NCBI GenBank assembly: GCA_902805665.1
Contig: CADCTB010000152.1
Coordinates: 1-52,218, forward strand
From: an uncultured Acidimicrobiales bacterium
GTDB lineage: Bacteria; Actinomycetota; Acidimicrobiia; Acidimicrobiales; AC-14
Direction: 5' to 3'
DNA length: 52,218 nucleotides
Shown: positions 25,079 to 34,479 of the stretch, piece by piece
How positions within the stretch are numbered: position 1 is the stretch's first letter
Layout of the letters: every line of letters begins with the position of its first letter
The notes under the pieces: model-generated
Databases searched by the model: none
Seen by the model: the letters and a program-made list of their open reading frames with translations, nothing else
What the model was told of the DNA's origin: nothing
Translations under genes and position numbers: made by a program

Positions 25079-28060
25079 ATGGCGACCCCGATCGACAAGG
25101 CCACGACCGCCCTCGCCCGGCACCTGGCGGAGCTCGGTGGGGAGGAGCGGTCCGGCATCGTCTCGTCCTCGTGGTGGAACGAGCGGATGCTCGAGTGGGC
25201 CATGTCGCACCCGTCGTTCAAGACGCAGCTGTTCCGCTTCGTCGACGTCTTTCCGGCCACGACCGGCGACGACGACGTCGTCCGCCACCTCGACGAGTAC
25301 CTGCACGGCGGGACCGACGTCCCCCGGTTCCTCGACCTCGGCCTCGACGTGGCCGAGCACGTGCCCCTCGGCAAGGCGGCGGCGGCCACCCTGGCCCGGC
25401 GCAGCATCTCCCGGGTGGCTGAGCAGTTCATCGTCGGACAGACCCCGGGCGAGGCGGTGCCCGGGCTCTCGCGGCTGTGGGCGAACGGCAGCGCGTCCAC
25501 GGTCGACCTCCTGGGCGAGAAGACCCTCACCGAGGTCGACGCCGACCGCTATGCGGCCCGGGTGGGCGAGCTCCTCCGGACGCTGGTGGCCGCCGCCCCC
25601 CGGTGGGCGCCCGATCCCCGTCTCGAGAGCGACGACCTCGGGCCGCTGCCCAGGGTCAACATCAGCGTCAAGCCGACGGCCCTGGCCACCCGTTACAGCC
25701 CCCTCACCCGGGCCGACGGGCTCGAGGGGGCGAAGGCCCGGCTCCGCCCGCTGCTGGCGGAGGCGGCGGCCGCCGGCGCCTACATCCACTTCGACGCCGA
25801 GCACTACGACGTCAAGGACCTCACTCTGCAGCTCTTCCGGGAGCTGCTCGACGAGCCCGAGCTGGCCGGCCTCCACGCCGGCGTGGTCATCCAGGCCTAC
25901 CTGAAGGACTCCCGTGACGACCTGGCCGACCTCATCGCCTGGGGGTCGGGGCGGGCCCAGCCGATCACCGTCCGCCTGGTCAAGGGGGCGTACTGGGACA
26001 CCGAGACCGTGCTCTCCGAGGCCGAGGGCTGGCCGGTGCCGGTGTTCTCCGACAAGGTGGAGACCGACGCCAACTACGAGCGCTGCACCCGGCTGCTGCA
26101 CGAGAGCCACGGCGCGGTCCGGGCCGCGTTCGGCACCCACAACCTGCGCTCCCTGGCCTATGCGGTCGAGTGCGCCCGGGCGGCGGGCATCCCCGACAAC
26201 GGCTACGAGATCCAGCTGCTGTACGGGATGGCCGAGCCCCTGCACGCCGCGGTGCGCAAGATGGGCCTGCGGTTGCGGGTCTACGCGCCGGTGGGCGAGC
26301 TGGTTCCCGGCATGGCGTACTTGGTGCGGCGGCTGCTCGAGAACACCGCGAACGAGAGCTTCGTCCGCCGCCGGTTCGTGGAGGGCCAGGACCTCGAGGC
26401 CCTGCTGGCCCCGCCCAAGGTGGACCACATCCCCGAGCGGGACGATCGGGCCCACCGGACCGCCACCGACCCCGCAGCCCCGGGGGAGTACGACCCCGAG
26501 CCGGTGGGGGAGTGGCGGCGGGCAACCGTCCGGGCAGCCATGGCTGCCGCGGTTGCGAGTGCCGGTGACCGGCACGACGTGATGGCGGTGCCGGCGGTCA
26601 TCGGCGGCCGTCCCGTGGCCACCGCAGGCGAGATCGAGTCTTACGACCCGGCCTGCCCGTCGACCACGTTGGCCCGCTCCGCCCGGTGCGGACCGGCCGA
26701 GGCCGAGGAGGCGCTCGAGGCGGCCCGCAAGGCGTGGCCGGCGTGGCGCCGGATGTCCGCCCGCCAGCGGGCCACGGTGCTGTTCCGGGCGGCCGAGTGG
26801 ATGCGCCGGCGCCGCAACGAGCTGGCTGCGCTCGAGGTGTTCGAGGCCGGCAAGCCGTGGCGGGACGCGGATGCCGACGTGTGCGAGGCCATCGACTTCT
26901 GTGAGTTCTACGGGCGGGAGGCCATCCGGCTCGACTCCGGCGCCCCGGTGCAGTCGCCGCCGGGCGAGCACAACGACCTCCGGTACCAGGCCCGGGGGAT
27001 CGGCGTGGTGATCGCCCCGTGGAACTTCCCCCTGGCCATCCCCACGGGCATGGTCGTCGCCGCCCTGGTCACCGGGAACGCAGTGCTGTTCAAGCCGGCC
27101 GAGCAGACGCCGGCCGTCGCCTCCAAGTTGATCGAGGCGCTCACCGCCGGTGGGCTTCCGGACGGGGTGCTCGCCTTCCTGCCCGGGCTGGGCGACGAGG
27201 TGGGCGCGTACCTGGTGCAGCACCCCGACGTCTCCTTCGTGGTCTTCACCGGCTCCAAGCCCGTGGGCCTGGGCATCGTCGACGCCGCGGCCAAGGTGCG
27301 CAACGGGCAGCGCCACGTCAAGCGGGTGATCGCCGAGATGGGCGGCAAGAACCCGCTGATCGTCGACGCCGACGCCGACCTCGACCAGGCCGTGCCCATC
27401 GCGGTCGCCTCCGCCTTCGGGTACTCCGGCCAGAAGTGCTCGGCCTGCTCCCGGCTGATCGTCCTCGACGAGGTCTACGACCAGCTGGTCGAACGCCTGG
27501 TGGGGGCGACCCGGCTGCTCCGCGTCGGCCACCCCCGAGAGATGAGCGTCGACATCGGGCCGCTCATCGACGCGGAGGCCCACGAGCGGGTGCGCTCCTA
27601 CGTGGACCTCGCTCCGGAGGAGGGCGAGGTGGTCCTTGCCGTGGACGACATCCCTGAGACGGGCTACTTCGTGGGCCCCACGATCGTCTCCGAGGTGCGG
27701 GCCGGCGGGCGACTGGCGAGCGAGGAGATCTTCGGCCCGGTCCTCAGCGTGTTCCGTGCCGGCTCCTTCGACGAGGCCCTGGCCATGGCCAACGACACGG
27801 AGTTCGCCCTGACCGCGGGGCTCGTCTCCCGGTCGCCGGTCCACATCCGCCACGCCGCGGACGAGTTGCGGGCCGGCAACGTCTACATCAACCGGTCCAT
27901 CACCGGCGCGGTGGTCGGTCGCCAGCCCTTCGGCGGCTACGGGATGTCTGGGGTCGGGTCCAAAGCCGGCGGGCCCGACTACCTCCTGCAGTTCCTCGAG
28001 CCCCGCACCGTGAGCGAGAACACGCTGCGCCAGGGCTTCGCGCCCGTCGAGTCGCGGTAG
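25079..28060 (+). CDS. putA: Bifunctional proline dehydrogenase / L-glutamate gamma-semialdehyde dehydrogenase
   Basis: N-terminal PRODH (NISVKPTALATRYSPL..., IHFDAEHYDVKDLTL...RLVKGAYWDTET), C-terminal ALDH (APWNFPLAIPTGM, GQKCSACSRLIV). Confidence 0.95.
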   Translation: MATPIDKATTALARHLAELGGEERSGIVSSSWWNERMLEWAMSHPSFKTQLFRFVDVFPATTGDDDVVRHLDEYLHGGTDVPRFLDLGLDVAEHVPLGKAAAATLARRSISRVAEQFIVGQTPGEAVPGLSRLWANGSASTVDLLGEKTLTEVDADRYAARVGELLRTLVAAAPRWAPDPRLESDDLGPLPRVNISVKPTALATRYSPLTRADGLEGAKARLRPLLAEAAAAGAYIHFDAEHYDVKDLTLQLFRELLDEPELAGLHAGVVIQAYLKDSRDDLADLIAWGSGRAQPITVRLVKGAYWDTETVLSEAEGWPVPVFSDKVETDANYERCTRLLHESHGAVRAAFGTHNLRSLAYAVECARAAGIPDNGYEIQLLYGMAEPLHAAVRKMGLRLRVYAPVGELVPGMAYLVRRLLENTANESFVRRRFVEGQDLEALLAPPKVDHIPERDDRAHRTATDPAAPGEYDPEPVGEWRRATVRAAMAAAVASAGDRHDVMAVPAVIGGRPVATAGEIESYDPACPSTTLARSARCGPAEAEEALEAARKAWPAWRRMSARQRATVLFRAAEWMRRRRNELAALEVFEAGKPWRDADADVCEAIDFCEFYGREAIRLDSGAPVQSPPGEHNDLRYQARGIGVVIAPWNFPLAIPTGMVVAALVTGNAVLFKPAEQTPAVASKLIEALTAGGLPDGVLAFLPGLGDEVGAYLVQHPDVSFVVFTGSKPVGLGIVDAAAKVRNGQRHVKRVIAEMGGKNPLIVDADADLDQAVPIAVASAFGYSGQKCSACSRLIVLDEVYDQLVERLVGATRLLRVGHPREMSVDIGPLIDAEAHERVRSYVDLAPEEGEVVLAVDDIPETGYFVGPTIVSEVRAGGRLASEEIFGPVLSVFRAGSFDEALAMANDTEFALTAGLVSRSPVHIRHAADELRAGNVYINRSITGAVVGRQPFGGYGMSGVGSKAGGPDYLLQFLEPRTVSENTLRQGFAPVESR

Positions 28061-28072
28061 TCTCCTGGCCGA

Positions 28073-28145
28073 GGGCCGTTAGCTCAGTTGGCAGAGCACC
28101 TGCATGACGCGCAGGGGGTCAGGGGTTCAAATCCCTTACGGCCCA
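28073..28145 (+). tRNA. tRNA-Val (anticodon GAC)
   Basis: GGGCCGT/ACGGCCC acceptor stem; anticodon arm CCTGC-ATGACGC-GCAGG (GAC); T-arm AGGGG-TTCAAAT-CCCTT. Confidence 0.93.
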
Positions 28146-28290
28146 CCCTCAGCATCGCAGTCCGAGGACGTGGCCCGGGGCTCGGGCGGTCGTCCTTGCG
28201 GTGTTCCGTTGGAGGCGGGCGACCGGTCCGTCCGCTCGACGCCTCGAGTCTCGAGCAGTCCGCGTCCTCAGCGAGCGCCCGCTCACCTGT

Positions 28291-28479
28291 TCAGTGCGGC
28301 GGGCTGTCCGTGCCCCCGTCGGCCCAGGCGTAGCCGGTCCAGTAGCGGAGTGGCTCCGAGCCGGCGGGATCGCCGTACCAACCACGGGGCGGAAGCTCCG
28401 GCGGTGGGAAGTCGTCGACGATGGAGCGGGCCCGTTCGACGATGACCGGCGCCAACGGCCGGAAGTCGAAGTCGATCAT
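28291..28479 (-). CDS. Small DUF2510-like protein (62 aa)
   Basis: PPELPPRGWYGDPAGSEPLRYWTGYAWAD matches the pattern PPGWYxDPxGxxxxRYWDGxxWT. Confidence 0.72.
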   Translation of the reverse strand: MIDFDFRPLAPVIVERARSIVDDFPPPELPPRGWYGDPAGSEPLRYWTGYAWADGGTDSPPH

Positions 28480-28560
28480 GCCCGTAGCTATCGACCGCGG
28501 GAACGCCCCACTTGAGACGCCCGACGAACGGGCTGGCAGATTCCTGGCGAGAGGGGCTGG

Positions 28561-28671
28561 CTACTTACCCTTGCCCATGGACACGGCCACGACGACGCCC
28601 ACCAGCAGGATGGCGAAGATGACCAGGGCGACTATCCCGTCTGAAACTTCCGCAAGCATGGCGGGGAGCAT
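28561..28671 (-). CDS. Single-pass transmembrane microprotein (36 aa)
   Basis: MLPAMLAEVSDGIVALVIFAILLVGVVVAVSMGKGK*: one hydrophobic helix plus basic tail; below ORF-track cut-off. Confidence 0.55.
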   Translation of the reverse strand: MLPAMLAEVSDGIVALVIFAILLVGVVVAVSMGKGK

Positions 28672-28724
28672 ATCGAACTGGTCTCCGCCGTCAAGGGTTC
28701 GTCAAGAGACGTCGGCGGCGATGT

Positions 28725-30044
28725 TCAGCGGCGTCGACGCCGGCCCGCCCCGCCGCCCATGCGGCGGGCGATGGTATGGGTGGCTTGGACTGCGGTGCTC
28801 TCGGTGCCGGTGGCCGCCTCGTCGAGCGGGCCCCACACGTCGGCGGCCAGTGTGCGCAGCCGCACGTCGTTCGAGAACGCTTCGACGAGGGGCTGGCGGA
28901 TGCCCAGTCGCTTGCGCAGCTTCTCGGCCTCCGCGACCTGGTCCCACAGGAGCAGGCTGACGGCCACGCCCGTCTCGCCGGCGCGGGCGGTGCGGCCGGA
29001 ACGGTGGAGGTAGGCCTTGTGGTCCTCGGGCGGGTCGTAGTGGACGACCACGTCGACGCCGTCGATGTCGAGGCCACGGGCGGCCACGTCGGTGGCGACC
29101 AGGATGCCCACGTCGCCGGCGATGAACTTCTGCAGGGCCCGCTGGCGGGCGCTCTGGGTCAGGTCGCCGTGCAGCACCTCGGCCTTGACCCCTTCCTTGC
29201 GCATCTGGAGCACCAGCCGGTCGGCGCCCCGCTTGGTGCGGACGAACACCAAGGTGCGGAACACGCCCTGGGCGATGGCGGAGGCCACCTTGACCTTGTC
29301 CATCTGGTGGACCTTGAGGAAGCGGTGCTCCATGCTCTCGACCGTCGGGGCCTCGGACATGACCTCGTGGCGGGCCGGGTTCCGGACGTAGGTCTGGACC
29401 AGGTGGTCGACGTCGCGGTCGAGCGTGGCCGAGAACAGCAGGGTCTGGTGCGACTCGGGAAGCCGGCGCAGCACCCACTCGACCTGGGGGAGGAAGCCCA
29501 TGTCGACCATGCGGTCGGCCTCGTCGAGGACGAGCATCTCCACGTCGGACATCGAGATGTCGCCCCGGTCACCGAGGTCGATCAGCCGGCCGGGGGTGGC
29601 CACGACGATCTCCACGCCGCGCTTCAGGGCCTTCACCTGGCGGTCCATGGGGGCGCCGCCGTAGACGGCGCTGAGGCTCAGGCCACGTGAGGCGGCAAGG
29701 GGGGTGAGCACCTCCTGGACCTGATGGGCCAGCTCACGGGTGGGGACGAGGATGAGGGCCTTGGGCCGGTGGGGCTTGGCCTCGGTGGTGCGCATGATGA
29801 CCGGGAGCCCGAAAGCCAGGGTCTTGCCCGAGCCGGTCTCGGCCTTGCCGCAGACGTCGCGCCCGGCAAGGGCGTCGGGAATGGTCAGGCTCTGGATAGG
29901 GAAGGGCGACGTGATGCCGGCGGCGGCCAGGGCGGCCGAGAGATCGGGCGCCACGCCGAGCGCGGCGAAGGATTTGGTTGCGATGATGTGCTCCTGAGTT
30001 CTCGAAGGTGGCGGGCCGAACCCGCCAACTCGTCGCCCGGGCAT
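28725..30044 (-). CDS. DEAD/DEAH box RNA helicase
   Basis: FPIQSLTIPDALAGRDVCGKAETGSGKT, PTRELA, VLDEADRM, SAT, HRSGRTARAG. True start may be ATC at 29984 behind AGGAG (see findings). Confidence 0.95.
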   Translation of the reverse strand: MPGRRVGGFGPPPSRTQEHIIATKSFAALGVAPDLSAALAAAGITSPFPIQSLTIPDALAGRDVCGKAETGSGKTLAFGLPVIMRTTEAKPHRPKALILVPTRELAHQVQEVLTPLAASRGLSLSAVYGGAPMDRQVKALKRGVEIVVATPGRLIDLGDRGDISMSDVEMLVLDEADRMVDMGFLPQVEWVLRRLPESHQTLLFSATLDRDVDHLVQTYVRNPARHEVMSEAPTVESMEHRFLKVHQMDKVKVASAIAQGVFRTLVFVRTKRGADRLVLQMRKEGVKAEVLHGDLTQSARQRALQKFIAGDVGILVATDVAARGLDIDGVDVVVHYDPPEDHKAYLHRSGRTARAGETGVAVSLLLWDQVAEAEKLRKRLGIRQPLVEAFSNDVRLRTLAADVWGPLDEAATGTESTAVQATHTIARRMGGGAGRRRRR

Positions 30045-30204
30045 CTGTGAACCCGGTGCTCAGGAGGAAGGAAAGGCCCCGACTCGAGGTGCCCAATGCA
30101 CCCCGTCGCGCTTCCAGCATACCTGAGCAGGTGTTCCGAGCGGGTAACCGGCCATGCGTCTGGGTACGTACCGCTCCAGACACACACGAGTTCGGAGGGA
30201 TTTG

Positions 30205-30486
30205 ATGGGCATCGGCGTCAGCATTTTTCTGATCGCACTCGGCGCGATCCTCGCGTTTGCGGTCAACGTCTCCTCGGGGGGGATCGACCTGAACACGATC
30301 GGCGTGATCCTGATGGTCGTCGGCGTGATCGGCCTGGCCGTGACCATGCTGATCCTGAACGGCGGCGGTGGCGGCTGGTACGGCGGTGGGCGCCGGACGA
30401 CCGTGGTCGAGGACGGCTACGTCGACGAAGTCGATCCCGCACCCGTCAGCCGGCGTCGGGTCACCCGTCGCCGCGACGTCATCTGA
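30205..30486 (+). CDS. DUF6458 family membrane protein
   Basis: GGAGGG Shine-Dalgarno; MGIGVSIFLIALGAILAFAVNVSSGGIDLNTIGVILMVVGVIGLAVTMLIL. Confidence 0.85.
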   Translation: MGIGVSIFLIALGAILAFAVNVSSGGIDLNTIGVILMVVGVIGLAVTMLILNGGGGGWYGGGRRTTVVEDGYVDEVDPAPVSRRRVTRRRDVI

Positions 30487-30562
30487 GAGACGACGTTCGG
30501 GAAGGCGGCGTAACCCTCGCGTTGTTGGCAGACTAGGGGTGCCACCAGGAAAGGGAGATCGC

Positions 30563-31384
30563 ATGAAGATCGGGGTCGTGGGCAAGGGCGGGGTAGGCAA
30601 GACCTCGCTGTCCGGACTGCTGTGCCAGGCCTACGTGGCGCGCGGCAAGAAGGTCCTGGCGGTCGACACCGACTCGAACCCCAATCTGGCCATGAGTCTC
30701 GGGCTCGACGAGAAGACGGCGAACGAAGCCCCGCTGGTCCCCCGCAAGCTGGTGGTCGGCCTGGGCGATGGCACGCTGTCCCCCGGCGCCCTGATCAAGG
30801 AGTACGGCCTCCCCACCCCTTCGGGCGTCACCCTGCTGCACGCCATGCGCGTCGACCAAGCCGGGGCCGGCTGCAGCTGTGCCGACCACTACATGGTCCG
30901 CAGCCTGCTCGGTACGGCCATCGAGGAGGAGGCCGACGTCACCCTCGTCGACATGGAGGCCGGCCTGGAGCACCTCAGCCGCTCCGGCGGCACCCTGGCG
31001 TACGCCGACGTGCTCCTGATGGTCATGGAGCCCACCCACAAGTCGGTCATGACGGCCGGGCGCACCGTCCCCCTCGCCCGTGAGCTCGGCATCCCCCGCA
31101 TCTACGGCGTGGGCAACAAGGCCAAGGGCGAGCGCGACTTCGAGTTGTTCGACCGCCTCTCCGAGGAGTACGGCGTGCCGCTGGCCGCGGTCGTCCCGTG
31201 GGACGCCGACGTGCCGAAGTGCGACCGCCGGGGCGGCCAGCTCTTCGAGGGCGAGGCCCAGCCGGTGCGCGACGCCGTCCAGCGGATCATCGCCGTCATC
31301 GAGTCGGAGGACGAGGAGCGCGAGGCCCTGCTGGCCGAGCGCAAGCGCATCGACGCCCGCATCACCGAGCTGCAGCAGAGTTAG
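30563..31384 (+). CDS. CooC-like P-loop ATPase (MinD superfamily)
   Basis: MKIGVVGKGGVGKTSLSGLL (deviant Walker A), AVDTDSNPNLA, GAGCSCADHYMVRSLL (CxC metal-binding region as in CooC), VDMEAGLEHLSR. Confidence 0.9.
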   Translation: MKIGVVGKGGVGKTSLSGLLCQAYVARGKKVLAVDTDSNPNLAMSLGLDEKTANEAPLVPRKLVVGLGDGTLSPGALIKEYGLPTPSGVTLLHAMRVDQAGAGCSCADHYMVRSLLGTAIEEEADVTLVDMEAGLEHLSRSGGTLAYADVLLMVMEPTHKSVMTAGRTVPLARELGIPRIYGVGNKAKGERDFELFDRLSEEYGVPLAAVVPWDADVPKCDRRGGQLFEGEAQPVRDAVQRIIAVIESEDEEREALLAERKRIDARITELQQS

Positions 31385-31387
31385 CGC

Positions 31388-32515
31388 CTGACCTCCGGTT
31401 TCTCCACCCGGGCCATCCACGCCGGGCAGGAGCCCGATCCGGCCACGGGCGCAGTGACCACGCCCATCTACCAGACGTCGACCTTCGCCCACGACGGGCT
31501 GGGGGGCGACCGCGGCTACTCCTACGCCCGGGTGTCGAACCCCACCCGGACAGCGCTCGAGACGTGCCTGGCCTCTCTGGAGGGGGCGGCCCACGGGCTG
31601 GCCTTCGCCAGCGGCATGGCCGCAGTCGACACCGTCGTCCGCCAGCTCGATCCGGGTGACCACATCCTGGTCAACGCGGACGGCTACGGCGGCACCCACC
31701 GGCTGCTGACCCAGGTCCACCAGGCCTCCTTCAGTCCCGTCGACCTGGCCGACCTGGACGCAGTCGCGGCGGCGTGGACCGACCGGACCCGGCTGTTGTG
31801 GGTGGAGTCGCCCACCAACCCGGGCCTGGGCGTGGTCGACATCGCCGCCCTCGCCGCCATGGCTCGGGAGCGGGGAGCCTGGTGCGCGGTCGACAACACC
31901 TTCGCCACTCCGTGGCTGCAGCGCCCGCTCGAGCTGGGCGCCCACCTCGTCGTCCACTCCACGAGCAAGTACCTGGGCGGCCATTCCGACGTGATCGGAG
32001 GGTTCGTCGCTACCGACGACGACGCCCTGGCCGCCGCCCTGACCCTGGTCCGCAACGCCGCCGGTTCGGTGCCCGGCCCGTTCGACACCTTCCTGGTCCT
32101 ACGAGGCGTGAAGACGCTCGCCGTCCGCATGGACCGCCACTGCTCGAACGCCCTCGCGGTGGCCGCCTTCCTGCGATCCCATCCGGCGATGGCCCAGGTC
32201 CGCTATCCCGGTCTGGCCGACGACCCGGGCCACGCCCTCGCCGCCCGCCAGATGCACGGCGGCTTCGGTGGGATGGTGGCTTGTGTGCTGCACGGAGGTG
32301 AGGAGGCGGCGGCCGCCTTCGTGGCCCGGACCCGGTTGTTCACCCTGGGCGAATCGCTGGGCGGCGTGGAATCGCTCATCGGCTACCCCGCCCGCATGAG
32401 CCACGCCAGCCTGGCCGGCACGCCTCTGGCCGCCGACCCCGGCCTGGTCCGGCTCTCCGTGGGCATCGAGGACGTCGACGACCTGCTGGAGGACCTGGCC
32501 CAAGCGCTCGGCTAG
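31388..32515 (+). CDS. Cystathionine gamma-synthase/lyase family PLP enzyme
   Basis: (L)TSGFSTRAIHAGQEPDPATGAVTTPIYQTSTF...YSYARVSNPTRTALE...HSTSKYLGGHSDVIGG. Conserved N-terminus requires CTG at 31388; an in-frame TAG lies just upstream at 31382. Confidence 0.94.
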   Translation: MTSGFSTRAIHAGQEPDPATGAVTTPIYQTSTFAHDGLGGDRGYSYARVSNPTRTALETCLASLEGAAHGLAFASGMAAVDTVVRQLDPGDHILVNADGYGGTHRLLTQVHQASFSPVDLADLDAVAAAWTDRTRLLWVESPTNPGLGVVDIAALAAMARERGAWCAVDNTFATPWLQRPLELGAHLVVHSTSKYLGGHSDVIGGFVATDDDALAAALTLVRNAAGSVPGPFDTFLVLRGVKTLAVRMDRHCSNALAVAAFLRSHPAMAQVRYPGLADDPGHALAARQMHGGFGGMVACVLHGGEEAAAAFVARTRLFTLGESLGGVESLIGYPARMSHASLAGTPLAADPGLVRLSVGIEDVDDLLEDLAQALG

Positions 32516-33945
32516 GACTGGAAGGCGGCGACGACCGGGGCGAAACCGGCGATCGACTCCTCGTCGAGGGTGTCCAGGCGCACCATCTCGGTCTGGACGC
32601 CGGCCTCGGCCAGCTCCCGGTAGCGGCCGATGTGCTCCTCGACCGTGCCGGCGACGGCCCGGGCCTGAAGGGCGGCGCCCGCGTCGTCGCTCACGAGCGC
32701 CGAGGCCAGGTGGGTCACTTCTACCGCCGCGGGGTCGCGGCCGACGTCGGCGCAGTGGGCACGCAGCACCTCCACCTTGTGACGGACAGTGGCGGCGTCG
32801 CCGAAGAGGTTGCACGCGTCGGCGTACTGGGCCACCAGCCGCAAGGTCCGCCGCTCACCCGAGCCGCCGACGAGGATCGGTATGCGCTCCTGCACCGGTC
32901 GCGGGTAACAGAGGGCTTCTGACACGGTGACGACCTTGCCCTCGAACGGCGGCGCCCCCGGCCCCCACATCAGCGGCAGGACCTGCAGGGCGTCCTCGAG
33001 CATCTCGAACCGCCGGCGTCGGGGCGGGAAGTCGAAGCCGTAGGCCTTGTGCTCGCGCTCGAACCAACCGGCGCCGATGCCGCAGACGGCCCGACCCCCC
33101 GAGAGGACGTCGAGCGTGGCGACGATCTTGGCCAGGTGACCGACGTTCCGGTAGGTGATGCCCGTCACCAGTGTGCCGAGCGTGGCCCGGCTGGTGTGCC
33201 CGGCGAGGAACCCGAGGGTCGTCCAGCTGTCGAGCATGTTGTCCCAGTGCCGGCCCACCTGGGGGATCTGGATGAAGTGGTCCATCACCCACAGGCTGGT
33301 GAATCCGGCGTCCTCGGCGGCCCGGGCCACCGAGGCCAGCCGGGCGCCGATCTCCACCGGACCGCCTGGCCAGTCGAACGTGGCGATCTGCAGGCCGAAC
33401 GACAGGGCCATGGGGTCCTCCTGTTGACGGATGGCGGCGGCGGGCGCCGGAAGAAGCTCCGGGTGCACGATGCGCACGGGGCCAGGGGAGTGGACGGCGT
33501 CGAAGCCGTCGTCGGCCAGCTCTTCGCGCACCGCGGCCCACCGGCCGAGCTGGCCGGCCAGAACCTTGGGGGGCACCGGCCGGGCCCGCTGGGCGTTCCG
33601 GGCCCGGCACTCGGCCGCAGGAACGTCGTCGAAGGCCACGGCCACCACCGGCACGCCGTGGCGCCGGGCCAGGGCGACGTAACTCCGACGGCGCTCGCGC
33701 TCGAGGCCCAGCGTGTCGACGACCGTCAGCAGCCCGCGGCGCAGCCGGCGCTCCAGCACCAGGTCGAGGACGGCGAACGCGTCGGTACCCGCCCGCTGGT
33801 CGTGCTCCCCCTCGCCCACGAGCGCTCGGAGCCGGTCGGCGGAGACGACCTGCTCCGCCGGGAACCACTCCTCGGCCCACGTGGACTTGCCGCTCGCCGA
33901 CGGCCCGACCAGCACCACCAGGCAGCTACGGGCCAGGCGGAGCAC
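32512..33945 (-). CDS. Fusion: P-loop kinase/AAA domain + F420-dependent LLM-class oxidoreductase
   Basis: N-terminal LVVLVGPSASGKSTWAEEWF...SADRLRALVGE; C-terminal LSFGLQIATFDWPGGPVEIGARLASVARAAEDAGFTSLWVMDHF...VGGSGERRTLRLVAQYADACNLFG. Confidence 0.88.
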   Translation of the reverse strand: MLRLARSCLVVLVGPSASGKSTWAEEWFPAEQVVSADRLRALVGEGEHDQRAGTDAFAVLDLVLERRLRRGLLTVVDTLGLERERRRSYVALARRHGVPVVAVAFDDVPAAECRARNAQRARPVPPKVLAGQLGRWAAVREELADDGFDAVHSPGPVRIVHPELLPAPAAAIRQQEDPMALSFGLQIATFDWPGGPVEIGARLASVARAAEDAGFTSLWVMDHFIQIPQVGRHWDNMLDSWTTLGFLAGHTSRATLGTLVTGITYRNVGHLAKIVATLDVLSGGRAVCGIGAGWFEREHKAYGFDFPPRRRRFEMLEDALQVLPLMWGPGAPPFEGKVVTVSEALCYPRPVQERIPILVGGSGERRTLRLVAQYADACNLFGDAATVRHKVEVLRAHCADVGRDPAAVEVTHLASALVSDDAGAALQARAVAGTVEEHIGRYRELAEAGVQTEMVRLDTLDEESIAGFAPVVAAFQS

Positions 33946-33968
33946 CGGCCTGGGATCAGCCGGTGTGG

Positions 33969-34427
33969 CTACTCGCTGTAAGCGGGAACGGCGAGGTCGT
34001 CAGCGGCGACATCGTCGCCGGCGGCCTCGGCGTCGGGTGCCGCGTCGGGAGCGGCGGCGCCGTTGTCGGCGTCACGGGCGGCGTCGGGCCGGGGCCCACG
34101 CGGTCCGCCACGGCCTCCGCCTCGACCGTCACGACCGCCGGCCTTGTCGCTCACCGTGCGCTGGGTGTACGGCAGCAGGGCGACCTCACGGGCCGTCTTG
34201 ATGGCGACGGCGACGTCGCGCTGGTGCTGCAGGCACGTGCCGGTGGTGCGGCGGGCCTTGATCTTGGCCCGGTCGCTGATGAACCGGCGCAGGACGTTGA
34301 CGTCCTTGTAGTCCACGAAGGTGACGTGGTCGCGGCAGAAGACGCAAACCTTGGGCTTGCCGCGTCGATTTGTGTCTCGGACCGGCGTTCGCTTCTTGCC
34401 GCGGTCGCGGTCGTTGTTCCGTGCCAT
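33969..34427 (-). CDS. rpsR: 30S ribosomal protein S18 with long disordered C-terminal extension
   Basis: [65 protein letters not shown]; then ~60 aa Gly/Arg then Ala/Asp-rich tail. Confidence 0.93.
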   Translation of the reverse strand: MARNNDRDRGKKRTPVRDTNRRGKPKVCVFCRDHVTFVDYKDVNVLRRFISDRAKIKARRTTGTCLQHQRDVAVAIKTAREVALLPYTQRTVSDKAGGRDGRGGGRGGPRGPRPDAARDADNGAAAPDAAPDAEAAGDDVAADDLAVPAYSE

Positions 34428-34479
34428 CGCCAGTCAGTGTAGCGGTTGAGGTCGCACCTACCGGTTCCCGGGCCCGAGA

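Noticed and set aside
24824-27853. 1009-aa minus-strand ORF opposite putA
   Set aside because: Antisense shadow of a well-supported PutA; composition (Gly/His/Val/Arg/Asp-rich, no motifs) is typical of the reverse complement of high-GC genes.
28088-28445. ORFs starting MAEHLHDAQGVRGSNPLRP / MTRRGSGVQIPYGPP
   Set aside because: Begin inside tRNA-Val; familiar mistranslations of tRNA sequence.
30533-31984. 483-aa minus-strand ORF
   Set aside because: Opposite CooC-like and cystathionine gamma-synthase genes; no motifs.
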